Positions 1-8,296 of a stretch of DNA of 64,000 nucleotides are shown piece after piece. Source of the DNA: Streptomyces odontomachi (GTDB taxonomy: Bacteria > Actinomycetota > Actinomycetes > Streptomycetales > Streptomycetaceae); the NCBI RefSeq assembly GCF_024435355.1, contig NZ_JAMJWG010000004.1, positions 310,001 through 374,000 on the forward strand, in the 5' to 3' direction. Position 1 is the stretch's first letter. Every line of letters begins with the position of its first letter. A program made the translations under genes and the position numbers. The notes beneath the pieces are model-generated. The model made no database searches. It saw only the letters and a program-made list of their open reading frames with translations, and was not told where the DNA came from.

Positions 1-1
1 G

Positions 2-280
2 CACCGGTGGGATCGGGTGCCGGGCGCGACCCTCGTCGGCGACGCCGCCCACCTGATGCCGCCGAACGGCGAAGGGGCCAACCTGGCCATGCTCGACGGC
101 GCCGAACTCGGTGCGGCCCTCGCCGCGCACCCCGACGACACGGAGACCGCACTCGCCGCGTACGAGCGCACGATGTTCCCCCGCAGCGCCGCCGAAGCCG
201 CGGCCGAGGCCGACGTGCCCGACAACCCCGCGATCCAGGACGTGCTCGACTTCTTCACCCGAAGCAAGCAGACCCCGTGA
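2..280 (+). CDS. FAD-dependent monooxygenase, C-terminal part
   Basis: The window opens inside this gene, so only about 92 C-terminal residues are visible. They contain the [21 protein letters not shown] segment that class A flavin monooxygenases (TetX/PHBH type) use to bind the FAD ribityl and pyrophosphate. After it come a helix ([20 protein letters not shown]) and a short tail as in TetX-like proteins. The family hydroxylates aromatic or polyketide substrates with NAD(P)H and oxygen in the cytoplasm. The substrate cannot be told from this fragment. The gene converges on the response regulator gene downstream. Confidence 0.8.
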   Translation, partial: HRWDRVPGATLVGDAAHLMPPNGEGANLAMLDGAELGAALAAHPDDTETALAAYERTMFPRSAAEAAAEADVPDNPAIQDVLDFFTRSKQTP

Positions 281-355
281 GCCGGCCCTGACAACGCGCC
301 CACCCGCACGTGATGAGACACCGTCGTCCTCCGCCCGCGCCCCGGCCTGCGGTGC

Positions 356-1015
356 TCATGCCAGCCGCCGCTCCTCCTCCAGGTAGCGCAGGACGGCGGC
401 GACCCGCCGGTCCACCTGGTCGCCGGGGGACAGCTCGAGCTTGGCGAAGATGCTGCGGATGTGCTTGTGGACGGCGCCCTCGGTGACCACGAGCCGGCCG
501 GCGATGGCCGTGTTGCCGAGCCCTTCGGCCATCAGGCCGAGCACGTCGCGCTCGCGGGGGCTGAGCCGCTCCAGGCGGGGGTCCTGGCGGGAGCGGGTGA
601 ACAACTGCGCGACGACCTCGGGGTCGATGGCGGTGCCCCCGCCGGCCACCCGTCGCAGCGCGTCCAGGAACTCCTCGACCCGCCCGACCCGCTCCTTGAG
701 CAGGTAGCCGAGCCCGCCCACACCACCGCCGAGCAGTTCGGCGGCGAAGCTCTGCTCGACGTAGCCGGAGAGCACGAGGACGGCCAGGCCGGGCCGCCGG
801 CGACGGGCCTCGACGGCCGTGCGGATCCCTTCGTCGGTGTGGGTCGGCGGCATCCGCACGTCGAGGATGGCGATGTCCGGGCGGTGCTCCTCGATGGCGG
901 CGAGCGCCCCTTCGGGGGTGCCGGCGGTGGCCACCACGTCGAGTCCTTCGGCCCGCAGCAGCAGGGCGAGGCCCTCGCGCAGCAACGGGTCGTCCTCGGC
1001 CATCACGATCCGCAT
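356..1015 (-). CDS. NarL/LuxR-family response regulator
   Basis: A 219-residue two-component response regulator. The receiver domain (about 1-120) shows the acidic pair D8/D9, the phosphorylatable D52 in AILDVRMP and the conserved lysine K107 in YLLKERV. A LuxR-type helix-turn-helix follows at about 150-195 (LSPRERDVLGLMAEG, ending in the KHIRSIFAKLEL recognition region). The gene overlaps the end of the upstream kinase gene by 13 bases, so the pair is co-transcribed and probably translationally coupled. Phosphorylation by that kinase should switch DNA binding. Targets are unknown. The adjacent CPBP protease and small membrane protein genes are transcribed divergently and are the nearest candidates. 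Confidence 0.93.
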   Translation of the reverse strand: MRIVMAEDDPLLREGLALLLRAEGLDVVATAGTPEGALAAIEEHRPDIAILDVRMPPTHTDEGIRTAVEARRRRPGLAVLVLSGYVEQSFAAELLGGGVGGLGYLLKERVGRVEEFLDALRRVAGGGTAIDPEVVAQLFTRSRQDPRLERLSPRERDVLGLMAEGLGNTAIAGRLVVTEGAVHKHIRSIFAKLELSPGDQVDRRVAAVLRYLEEERRLA

Positions 1016-2442
1016 GGAAGCTCCACCTGAAGCGTTGTCGGGCCGCCCTGAGGGCTGGTCAGGCTGAGGCTACCGTCGTGCGCCGCGACCCGGCGGCGCA
1101 TGCCGGTGAGCCCTGAGCCGCCCCCCTCTCCCCCGGAGCCGACCGCCTCGGATGTGCCCCCGGCGCCGCCACGGCCGTCGTCCTCGACGCGCAGCAGCAG
1201 CGTGCCGCCGCGGCTGTGCGCCGTGACGGTGGCGTGCGCTGCACCGCTGTGCTTGGCGACGTTGGTCAGCGCCTCGGCGACCACGAAGTAGGCGGTCGCC
1301 TCGACGGACGCGGCACACCGCTCGGGTATGTCGACGTCGACCCGGCACGGCACCGGGCAGTTGGCGGCGAGGCCGGACAGCGCGCCGGTCAGACCCCGGT
1401 CGTCCAGGACCGGCGGCAGGATGCTCCGGGAGACCGTGCGTAGTTCGGCGAGCGCCTGTTCGGCGGCCGACTGGGCACGTTCCAGCAGCTCGTCGGCGCC
1501 GGCCGGGTCGCGGGCCACCATGCGACGGGCCGCGCCGAGCAGGACGGTGACGGTGACGATGCGGTTCTGCGTGCCGTCGTGCAACGACCGTTCGATACGG
1601 CGCAGTTCGACGGCGTGGGCGTCCAGCGCGGCGGCGCGGGTGGCGGTCAGCTCCGCCACCCGCAGGGAGAGGTCGACGTCCGGACCGGCCACGAGGAGGC
1701 TGCGTCCGGGCCGGGCCTGGAGGCGGGCCATGCCGGGGGTGAGCCCGAGGATGATGACGATCCAGCTCAGGCCCAGCAGCGCCACGGCGAGCGCGTCCGG
1801 CCAGGAGTGCGCGACGCCGAAGCCCACCGAGGTGGCGGTGGTGTCCTCGGGCATGGCCCGCCAGTACAGCGGGAACGTGGTGTCGCGGAGGGCGGCGACC
1901 GGCAGGTAGACGCCGAGCAGTCCCAGCAGCAGCCCGAGGGTGGCGTGCCGCAGCAGCCAGCGCAGCTCCCGGCGGGTGGTGGGGTCGACGAGGGCGGGCC
2001 GCAGCCGCGTGGGCGGCGCCTGCGGGCCGATGACCTCGGGGCCCCAGCGGCCGAGCCGCGCGCGTTCCCGCCCGGCCAGCGCGTGCAGCGCGCGCAGGAC
2101 GAAGGGTGCCGCCAGCAGCCCGATGCCGATCAGGCTCGTCACCGCGGTGACGGCCGCCCAGAGCAGCACCAGCAGGGCGAGCAGGGCGGTCCTGAGCCCC
2201 GACGCGAGCTGCGCGACCGCGGTGCGGGCCGCGGTCAGGGGCGGTACGACACCGTTCCTGAGGCTGGTGACGCGGCGGTCCGCGCCCGGGTGCCCCGTGC
2301 CCGGGTGTTCCGTGCCCGGGCTGGTCGTGCTCGGCTGCTCCGTGCCCGGGTTGCCCGTGCCCCGGTTATCCGCGCCCGGGTGCTCTGTGCCCCGCCGGCC
2401 CACGTCCTGCCGGCCCGCCGGAGCCTGGCCCTGGATGGACAT
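1003..2442 (-). CDS. Two-component sensor histidine kinase (HisKA_3 type)
   Basis: A 479-residue membrane kinase paired with the downstream NarL-type regulator. The ATG at 2442 was chosen because GGAGAG sits just upstream; an in-frame start 14 codons earlier lacks this. The N-terminus (about 15-57) is a run of pentapeptides of the form G-T-x-x-P. Hydrophobic segments follow at about 83-120 and 165-190, and near 217-240. The dimerisation/phosphoacceptor helix has H288 in RSLHDGTQNRIV. An HATPase_c domain closes the protein, with the N-box EALTNVAKHS and the G-boxes DDGRGG and GSGLTGMRRR. The family autophosphorylates the histidine and transfers to the partner regulator. The ligand is unknown. 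Confidence 0.92.
   Translation of the reverse strand: MSIQGQAPAGRQDVGRRGTEHPGADNRGTGNPGTEQPSTTSPGTEHPGTGHPGADRRVTSLRNGVVPPLTAARTAVAQLASGLRTALLALLVLLWAAVTAVTSLIGIGLLAAPFVLRALHALAGRERARLGRWGPEVIGPQAPPTRLRPALVDPTTRRELRWLLRHATLGLLLGLLGVYLPVAALRDTTFPLYWRAMPEDTTATSVGFGVAHSWPDALAVALLGLSWIVIILGLTPGMARLQARPGRSLLVAGPDVDLSLRVAELTATRAAALDAHAVELRRIERSLHDGTQNRIVTVTVLLGAARRMVARDPAGADELLERAQSAAEQALAELRTVSRSILPPVLDDRGLTGALSGLAANCPVPCRVDVDIPERCAASVEATAYFVVAEALTNVAKHSGAAHATVTAHSRGGTLLLRVEDDGRGGAGGTSEAVGSGGEGGGSGLTGMRRRVAAHDGSLSLTSPQGGPTTLQVELPCGS
2285..2400. repeat. Degenerate 15-bp tandem repeat in the kinase N-terminus
   Basis: About eight imperfect copies of a 15-bp unit close to CCGTGCCCGGGTGCT run head to tail. 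On the coding (minus) strand they give GTEHP, GADNR, GTGNP, GTEQP, STTSP, GTEHP, GTGHP and GADRR. The period is a multiple of three, so copy-number change would keep the frame. The repeat lies before the first membrane segment. Confidence 0.75.
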
Positions 2443-2666
2443 CCGCTCTCCGTCCCACGCGTTCCGTCCGGTGCACCGCGCCAACGACCTTATGTCGTGG
2501 TCCTGTTCGCGTCAGCGTCCCAGGGTGAGAAGTACAGCCTGCTGTACCAGGGCGGGTGGGCTGCCGGTACCCGCACTGGGTGGGCTGCGGGATCGGCCGG
2601 GAGGGGTGCGGATCCATAGCGTCGGTGAGGTCAGCAGGACACCGCCCGGACCGACGGAGGAACCCC

Positions 2667-2903
2667 ATGTCGCACACCGAACCGCACCGCCTCGCCGGCT
2701 GCCCCGGCGAGCCGTCGCCGCCCGGTCTCACCCGCGCGGACATCTTCCGTTCACTGCTCTGGATCATGGCGGTGACCAGCGCCGTCATCAACATGGTCGT
2801 CTCGTACAGCGCGGCGATCAGCTGGGTGAACCTGGTCTGCGGCGCCGTCACCCTGGTGTGCGGCGGGATCCTCGTGGCGCGCCGTCTGAGGGGCCGTCGG
2901 TGA
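2667..2903 (+). CDS. Small two-helix membrane protein, unknown function
   Basis: A 78-residue protein. The ATG at 2667 is preceded by GGAGGAA at good spacing. After a polar N-terminus (MSHTEPHRLAGCPGEPSPPG) come two hydrophobic stretches, about residues 25-48 and 50-70, and a basic tail RRLRGRR, as in small inner-membrane proteins. No family was recognised. Its stop codon overlaps a GTG start of the CPBP protease gene (GTGA), so the two are probably translated together. A role as partner or target of that protease is possible but is only inference from position. Confidence 0.7.
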   Translation: MSHTEPHRLAGCPGEPSPPGLTRADIFRSLLWIMAVTSAVINMVVSYSAAISWVNLVCGAVTLVCGGILVARRLRGRR

Positions 2904-3928
2904 GCGCTGCCGCCCTGTCAAAGGTCACCACCGAAACCGACACCCAACCCCCGACCTCCGACCCCCGACCCCGAAGGGATCTCGCAGTGAGCGCCCAAGT
3001 CCCCGCCGGCACCGCGACCCGACCGGCCGGCACGCCTCGGCGAGACCGCGCCGCCGGTCCGCGGGAGAGCATCCGCCGACACCCGCTGACCTGGTTCTTC
3101 TCGCTCGCCTACCTGTTGAGCTGGGCCGCCTGGATCCCGTACATCCTGTCCGAGAACGGTATGGGCGCCTGGCACTTCACCTTCCCCGGCGGTTCCGGCG
3201 GCAGCCAGTTGCTGGGCGTCCTGCCCGGGGCCTACCTGGGCCCGATCACGTCGGCCCTCCTGGTGACCGGGGTCACGGAGGGGCGTTCGGGGTTGCAGGC
3301 CTGGCGCCGCCGGGTGACGAGGCTCCGGGTGGGCCCGCGCTGGTACCTCGTGGTCCTGCTCTCGGTGCCGGCCGTCCTGACCCTCGCCTCGACCGCAGTG
3401 ACCGGCCAGGGGCCCGCGCTGCCGTCCACCGCGGTGCTGGCCGCGTTCCTGCCCGGCCTGCTCGTCCAGATGCTCACCACCGGTCTGGCGGAGGAGCCCG
3501 GCTGGCGCGAGTTCGCCATGCCCCGCCTCCAGCTCCGCCACGGTCCACTGCGCGCCACCCTCGTCGTCGGCCCGCTGTGGGGTGCCTGGCACCTCCCGCT
3601 GTTCCTGACCGAGTGGGGCGGCGGGCCGCACGTGCCCTGGACCACGCCAGTGGAGTTCATCGCCACCACGATCGCCTTCAGCACCGTCATGACCTGGGTG
3701 TTCAACGCCACCGGCGAGAGCCTGCCGCTGGCCATGCTGCTGCATTGCAGCGTGAACAACTACTTCTCCCTCGCCTCGTCCGACCTCTTCCCCACGCTCT
3801 CCCGCCAGGACGTCGCGCACGCCTTCCTGCTCGGCTCCCTCACCGCGGCCGTCGTCCTGCTGGTCGCCACCCGCGGCCGGCTGGGCTGCCCTCCGGCGCC
3901 CGCAACCGCCGCCCTCGCTTCCGGCTGA
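2900..3928 (+). CDS. CPBP-family intramembrane metalloprotease
   Basis: A polytopic membrane protein of the CPBP (Abi/CAAX) family. All three family motifs are present: EEPGWREF (EExxxR), LWGAWHLPLF (FxxxH-like) and HCSVNNYF (HxxxN), supplying the glutamate, histidines and asparagine of the active site. Members cleave membrane substrates or act in bacteriocin immunity and signalling. The start is uncertain. GTG 2900 has GAGGGG six bases upstream and overlaps the previous stop, while GTG 2987 has AAGGGA and removes a proline-rich stretch of low complexity. Both are in frame and neither touches the catalytic domain. The gene is divergent from the two-component operon. Confidence 0.85.
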   Translation: MSAAALSKVTTETDTQPPTSDPRPRRDLAVSAQVPAGTATRPAGTPRRDRAAGPRESIRRHPLTWFFSLAYLLSWAAWIPYILSENGMGAWHFTFPGGSGGSQLLGVLPGAYLGPITSALLVTGVTEGRSGLQAWRRRVTRLRVGPRWYLVVLLSVPAVLTLASTAVTGQGPALPSTAVLAAFLPGLLVQMLTTGLAEEPGWREFAMPRLQLRHGPLRATLVVGPLWGAWHLPLFLTEWGGGPHVPWTTPVEFIATTIAFSTVMTWVFNATGESLPLAMLLHCSVNNYFSLASSDLFPTLSRQDVAHAFLLGSLTAAVVLLVATRGRLGCPPAPATAALASG

Positions 3929-4695
3929 CGGAGCCGTCCTGCCGGTCGACGGGGGGTGGCTGGGGCGCTGACGGCCGCCGGCTTCGGGCTCGGCGCCGGT
4001 GTGCCGCGTGCCCGGACGGGTGCGCGGCCACACCATCAGGCACCGTTGACCCGACGGTTCCTGATGGTGTGACCAGGGCTGATGGCTGAAACCGCATCAC
4101 TGGGTCTTGCGCCACGGTCCTCGGAACCGAATACTCCCTTTCGACATTCGTCAGGGTCACAACGACCCGGGGGAACACCTGACCGCTCACCATGAGCCCG
4201 CACGACCGCGCGGGTTCCCGCTTCTCCAAGTGGAGGTACCAGTGAGGGTCCTACGCTCCCGGGGACATCTGATCCCGCCCGTCACAGCCGCGTCCAGGCC
4301 GACCGCCGACGCCGACGGGCCCTCGGCGGGAAAGCCACCGTCAGCGTCGTGAGCGGGCGCCGGAGCCGCACCGGCCCCATCCGTCCCGTCACCTGACGGC
4401 CCGGCACGGTACGCCCCGCCGCTCCGTTCCGCACCCGTCCGACCCGCCCACGGCATGCCCGTGCAGCGGCCGACGCGTGCTGCTGATCCGTGCCCGCCGG
4501 CTCGTTCCCGCGCTGCCGGTTCGCGCTCTGGCGGCGTGCCCTGGTGCCCGCGTGCAGCCCTCCCGGTACAGCCCCCCGCTCCGCCAGCATGACTTATCAC
4601 ATCAAAATATTCTTTAACATCTCATGGGATATCAATACACCCCTGAGCCAGCACGCTGAAGTGTCCTCGTTCGCCTCGAACCGAAGGAACGTCAC
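3929..4695. other. Non-coding gap between CPBP protease and S53 protease genes
   Basis: No convincing gene was found in these 767 bases; open frames here lack ribosome sites and family resemblance. The gap holds a strong hairpin at 4029-4071. About 4588-4640 is a strikingly AT-rich stretch for this genome (ATCAAAATATTCTTTAACAT and GATATCAATA), which probably contains the promoter of the S53 protease. Confidence 0.6.
4029..4071. terminator. Long hairpin, likely terminator of the CPBP gene
   Basis: Arms 4029-4046 and 4054-4071 are inverted copies of 18 bases with one mismatch (left arm CACACCATCAGGCACCGT), around a 7-base loop TGACCCG. There is no U-run, as is usual for actinobacterial terminators. 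It lies 100 bases past the stop. Confidence 0.6.
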
Positions 4696-5895
4696 ATGCA
4701 TCTACGCGCGAAGATGATCAGCGCGGGATCCGCGATCCTGGCCGCCCTGCCCCTGGTGGTCCTGGGTCCGGGCGCGGCCCTGTCGCACGCCGCCACGACC
4801 CCCGCGGTGGCGACCGCGCACGCCTGCGCCGCGCCCAAGGCCGGCTCCGCCGCCTGCCAAGCCGTCGTCCGGACGGACGTGACCCCGCTCAGATCGGCCC
4901 ATCCCACCGCCACACCGTCGGGGTACGGGCCAGCCGACCTCCAGTCCGCCTACAACCTGCCGTCCGCGAGCGCCGGCTCGGGCCGCACGGTCGCCATCGT
5001 CGACGCCTACGACGACCCGACGGCCGAAGCGGACCTGGCCGTCTACCGCTCCCAGTACGGCCTGCCCGCCTGCACCACGGCCAACGGCTGCTTCCGGAAG
5101 ATCGACCAGGACGGCGGCACCAACTACCCGCGCACCAACGCCGGCTGGGCACAGGAGATATCCCTCGACATCGACATGGTCTCGGCCGTCTGCCCCAACT
5201 GCCACATCCTGCTGGTGGAGGCCGACTCCAACAGCTTCGCCAACCTGGGCGCGGCAGTGAACCGGGCGGCCGCGACATCCGGCGTCGTGGCGATCAGCAA
5301 CAGCTACGGCGGCTCCGACGCCTCCGACACCTCCTACGGTTCCTACTACGACCACCCGGGCATCGCCGTCACCGCCAGCTCCGGTGACGCCGGCTACGGC
5401 GCCGAGTACCCCGCCTCCTCGCACTACGTCACGGCCGTGGGCGGCACCAGCCTGACCACCGCGGCCACCTCCCGCGGCTGGACCGAGAGCGCCTGGAGCG
5501 GCGCCGGCAGCGGCTGCTCCGGCTACAACACCGCGCTCTCCGGGGCGGCCTCCTTCGACACCGGCTGCGGCAAGCGGGCCGAAGCCGACGTCTCCGCCGT
5601 GGCCAACCCGGCGACCGGGGTGGCGGTCTACGACAGCACCGCCTACCAGGGCAGGTCCGGCTGGTTGGTGTTCGGCGGCACGAGCGTGTCGGCACCGATC
5701 ATCGCCTCGGTCTACGGGCTGGCCGGCAACACCGGCTCCATCGACAACAACTACCCCTACACGCACGCCTCCGCGCTCTGGGACGTGACCACCGGCAGCA
5801 ACGGCAGCTGCCCGACCACCCAGTGGTGCAACGCCCGCACCGGCTGGGACGGACCCACCGGCCTCGGCACGCCCAACGGCGTCGGAGCGTTCTGA
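4696..5895 (+). CDS. Secreted S53-family (sedolisin-like) serine peptidase
   Basis: A 399-residue protein with a Sec signal peptide (about 1-33, ending LSHAATT). The ATG is preceded by GAAGGAA. The catalytic domain has the sedolisin Glu-Asp pair as E154 and D158 in AQEISLDIDM, the oxyanion aspartate D231 in SSGDAGY, and the nucleophile S330 in FGGTSVSAP. A calcium-site-like DVTTG lies near the C-terminus. Eight or more cysteines suggest disulfides. Classical sedolisins carry a prodomain of about 180 residues; here the catalytic domain begins some 40 residues after the signal, so this is the short prodomain-less type. Expected role: extracellular protein breakdown. A hairpin follows the gene. 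Confidence 0.88.
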   Translation: MHLRAKMISAGSAILAALPLVVLGPGAALSHAATTPAVATAHACAAPKAGSAACQAVVRTDVTPLRSAHPTATPSGYGPADLQSAYNLPSASAGSGRTVAIVDAYDDPTAEADLAVYRSQYGLPACTTANGCFRKIDQDGGTNYPRTNAGWAQEISLDIDMVSAVCPNCHILLVEADSNSFANLGAAVNRAAATSGVVAISNSYGGSDASDTSYGSYYDHPGIAVTASSGDAGYGAEYPASSHYVTAVGGTSLTTAATSRGWTESAWSGAGSGCSGYNTALSGAASFDTGCGKRAEADVSAVANPATGVAVYDSTAYQGRSGWLVFGGTSVSAPIIASVYGLAGNTGSIDNNYPYTHASALWDVTTGSNGSCPTTQWCNARTGWDGPTGLGTPNGVGAF

Positions 5896-6004
5896 TCCGA
5901 CCCCGACCTGCTCCCGATCGGCCACACGCCGGCCACGAGCAAGCGGGCCGCCCCCCGGAGCCAGCGGCGCGGCCCGCACCGACCCCAGCCCGCCCCCGCC
6001 GCAC

Positions 6005-6042
6005 CGTTCCTGGTGCACGGTGCACGGTGTGCACCAGGAACG
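6005..6042. terminator. Hairpin terminator after the S53 peptidase gene
   Basis: A perfect 14-bp inverted repeat, CGTTCCTGGTGCAC at 6005-6018 and its complement at 6029-6042, encloses a 10-base loop. It starts 110 bases past the stop. No T-run follows. Confidence 0.65.
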
Positions 6043-6092
6043 ACGCAGGCGTTCTTGCCGAAACCGGGTGTTCACCCCGACACTAACCAATT

Positions 6093-6134
6093 GTCAGGTA
6101 CGCGACACATCTACAGATGTGGGGCTCACCTGAC
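6093..6134. promoter_or_regulatory. Nested double-dyad element upstream of the S1 protease
   Basis: Two perfect inverted repeats share one centre. The outer arms are GTCAGGT (6093-6099) and ACCTGAC (6128-6134). The inner arms are CACATCT (6106-6112) and AGATGTG (6115-6121). The spacers between outer and inner arms are both exactly 6 bases. The element lies 52 bases before the GTG start of the protease. It could be a double operator, or a stem with a symmetric internal loop in the mRNA leader. A further small dyad, GGGTG-TT-CACCC, is at 6066-6077. Confidence 0.55.
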
Positions 6135-6185
6135 ACGATCCAGGGCCTCTCACCCCCCGGGCCCCTCGCTCCTGAGGAGGAGACA

Positions 6186-7079
6186 GTGAGATTCGAGCGC
6201 ACTCCGTACCGTTCCGCACGCCGGAGATCCACGCGTCTGCTCGCCCTGGCGGCAGGACTCGCCGCAGCCGCCACGCTGGGCCTGCCGACCGCCCAGGCGG
6301 CGCAGGCGCCGGCCGGTTCCACCAGCACCGTCTCGCTCTCCGCAGTGCGTGACGCAGTCCAGCGTTCCGAGGTCACGGGTATCGCCTGGTACGCCGACGA
6401 GACGTCCCACCGTGTCGTCGTCACCGCCGACAGCTCCGTCTCCCGCGCGGAGATAGCCACGCTCAGGCACAGCGCGGGTGCCGCCGCGGACACCATCGAC
6501 GTGCGACGCACCGACGGAGTCTTCCGGCCGCTCCTCTCCGCCGGCAACGCCATCTACGGCGGCAACTACCGCTGCTCCCTCGGCTTCAACGTCGTCCAGG
6601 GCAGCACCTACTACTTCCTCACCGCGGGTCACTGCGGCAACATCGCCAGTACCTGGTACACCAACTCCGGACACACCACCCTCATCGGTGCGACCGTCGG
6701 CTCCAGCTTCCCGGGCAACGACTACGCCCTGGTCCGCTACGACAACACCGCACTCACCCACCCCGGCGGCTACAGCGCGGCCAACGCAACGGTCGGCGAG
6801 TCGGTCAAGCGCACCGGATCGACGTCCGGCACCCACAGCGGCACGGTCACCGCGCTCAACGTCAGCGTCCGCTACTCCGGCAGCGGAGGCGGCACGGTGA
6901 GCGGCATGATCCAGACCAACGTGTGCGCCGAACCCGGCGACTCCGGTGGCCCGCTCTACGACGGCAAGAAGGCCCTGGGCATCACCTCCGGCGGCAGCGG
7001 CGACTGCACCAGCGGAGGCACCACGTTCTACCAGCCCGTACCCGAGGCGGCCAACGCGTACGGGGTGACCGTCTACTGA
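6186..7079 (+). CDS. Streptogrisin-type S1 serine protease precursor
   Basis: A 297-residue secreted chymotrypsin-fold protease. The GTG start follows GAGGAGGA. The signal peptide is about 1-40 ([20 protein letters not shown]). A propeptide of about 75 residues comes next, and the mature enzyme should begin near L117/S118 before [18 protein letters not shown], matching the start of Streptomyces griseus proteases A and B. The triad is H149 (LTAGHCG), D179 ([10 protein letters not shown]) and S253 (PGDSGGPLY). Two disulfide pairs fit the family (C130/C150 and C247/C274). It should cleave after large hydrophobic residues and serve extracellular nutrition with the upstream S53 enzyme. Regulation may act through the double dyad upstream. 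Confidence 0.95.
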   Translation: MRFERTPYRSARRRSTRLLALAAGLAAAATLGLPTAQAAQAPAGSTSTVSLSAVRDAVQRSEVTGIAWYADETSHRVVVTADSSVSRAEIATLRHSAGAAADTIDVRRTDGVFRPLLSAGNAIYGGNYRCSLGFNVVQGSTYYFLTAGHCGNIASTWYTNSGHTTLIGATVGSSFPGNDYALVRYDNTALTHPGGYSAANATVGESVKRTGSTSGTHSGTVTALNVSVRYSGSGGGTVSGMIQTNVCAEPGDSGGPLYDGKKALGITSGGSGDCTSGGTTFYQPVPEAANAYGVTVY

Positions 7080-7083
7080 ACAC

Positions 7084-7121
7084 ACGGCCCGGTCGCGCAG
7101 AGGGATGCGCGACCGGGCCGT
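7084..7121. terminator. Hairpin terminator after the S1 protease gene
   Basis: A perfect 15-bp inverted repeat, ACGGCCCGGTCGCGC at 7084-7098 and its complement at 7107-7121, with an 8-base loop, begins five bases past the stop codon. Confidence 0.85.
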
Positions 7122-7437
7122 CTCCGGCGCCTCGCTTCCTCGGCCAGGCAGTCGACGGTGCACCGTGCCCTCGAAGCACCGCAAACGGCCGTGCGTGAAA
7201 CCGAAACGGCTCGCCGACCGTCGTATCGCGGTACGGTGACCCACCGATAGGGCCCGTCCCCGTCCTCACCCAGACGCCTTCAGAGCGTGCGTGACCAGGG
7301 TGGGCGGCGGTTTCGTCGACCACTGGTCGTCGACCGACGGCCCGTCGCAGCACCGCAGCACCACCCGCGGACGTGGCCGGTCGAACCGGTTGCGGCCGGC
7401 GCGACATGCCCACGCACAGCACGGAAACGGGGCCCCG
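7122..7437. other. Gap before the methyltransferase gene
   Basis: After the terminator this stretch shows a 12-bp palindrome ACGGTGCACCGT at 7155-7166 and a TACGGT -10-like box near 7231. No gene is supported. The methyltransferase frame is open upstream to 7291, but that extension (rich in Arg and His, no family match) is probably not translated. Confidence 0.4.
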
Positions 7438-8268
7438 ATGACCCAGCCGCCCGCACCGCGGGACCTCGACACCAGCAGGCCGCACTCGGCCCGCATGTAC
7501 GACTACTACCTGGGCGGCAAGGACCATTTCGAGGTCGACCGGGAGGCAGCGGAACGGGTCGCCGCGGAGTTTCCCACCATCTTCATCGGGGCTCAGGCGA
7601 ACCGGTCCTTCATGCAGCGGGCGACCCGTGTGCTCGCCGGGCAGCACGGCATCCGGCAGTGGCTCGACATCGGCACCGGCATCCCGACCAACCCCAATCT
7701 GCACCAGGTGGCACAGGCCGTCGCGCCGGAGGCGAGGGTCGTCTACACCGACAACGACCCCCTGGTCCTGAAGTACGCCCAGACCCTGATGCACAGCACC
7801 CGGGAGGGTCGTACCGCCTACATCCACGCGGACATCAACGAACCCGACTCGATCCTGAACGCCCCGGAGTTCCACGAGGTCCTGGACCTGACCAAGCCGG
7901 TCGCGTTGTCCCTCATGGCCATCATGCACTTCGTCACCGACTCCCAGGACCCGTACGGAATCGTCGACCGTCTCATGGGTGCCCTGCCCTCCGGCAGCGC
8001 CCTGGTCCTGAGTCACGGCACCACCGACTTCGACCCGGAGGCCTGGGAGAAGATCACCGAGATCTACCACCGGAGTGGCACGCCGTTGCAGTTCCGCCCC
8101 AAGGCGGACGTGGCGCGCTTCTTCACCGGCCTTGACCTGCTGGAGCCCGGCATGGCCGTCGGTCACCGCTGGCGTCCGGATCCCGTGGACGACACCGCCG
8201 AGGCACCCGGCGAGGAGCCCACGGACGCCGAGATCAGCCTGTGGGTCGGAGTCGCCATCAAGCCCTGA
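7438..8268 (+). CDS. SAM-dependent methyltransferase, DUF574 (Methyltransf_19) family
   Basis: A 276-residue cytoplasmic protein of a family abundant in Streptomyces. Its hallmarks are the N-terminal SARMYDYYLGGKDHFEVD motif, the SAM-binding QWLDIGTGIPTNPNLHQVA loop and the acidic ARVVYTDNDPLVL strand, then the LMAIMHFV segment. Members are fused or adjacent to very diverse genes and their substrates are mostly unknown. The ATG at 7438 was chosen because family proteins begin a few residues before this motif; only a weak ACGGGG ribosome site precedes it. It converges on the nitroreductase-like gene and no operon partner is evident. Confidence 0.88.
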   Translation: MTQPPAPRDLDTSRPHSARMYDYYLGGKDHFEVDREAAERVAAEFPTIFIGAQANRSFMQRATRVLAGQHGIRQWLDIGTGIPTNPNLHQVAQAVAPEARVVYTDNDPLVLKYAQTLMHSTREGRTAYIHADINEPDSILNAPEFHEVLDLTKPVALSLMAIMHFVTDSQDPYGIVDRLMGALPSGSALVLSHGTTDFDPEAWEKITEIYHRSGTPLQFRPKADVARFFTGLDLLEPGMAVGHRWRPDPVDDTAEAPGEEPTDAEISLWVGVAIKP

Positions 8269-8296
8269 CCGGGCCGTTCCGTCATCTCGGGTGCGT

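Noticed and set aside
4187..4600. Minus-strand frames in the gap before the S53 gene
   Set aside because: No ribosome site, Arg/Gly-rich low-complexity translation, and overlap with the likely promoter region.
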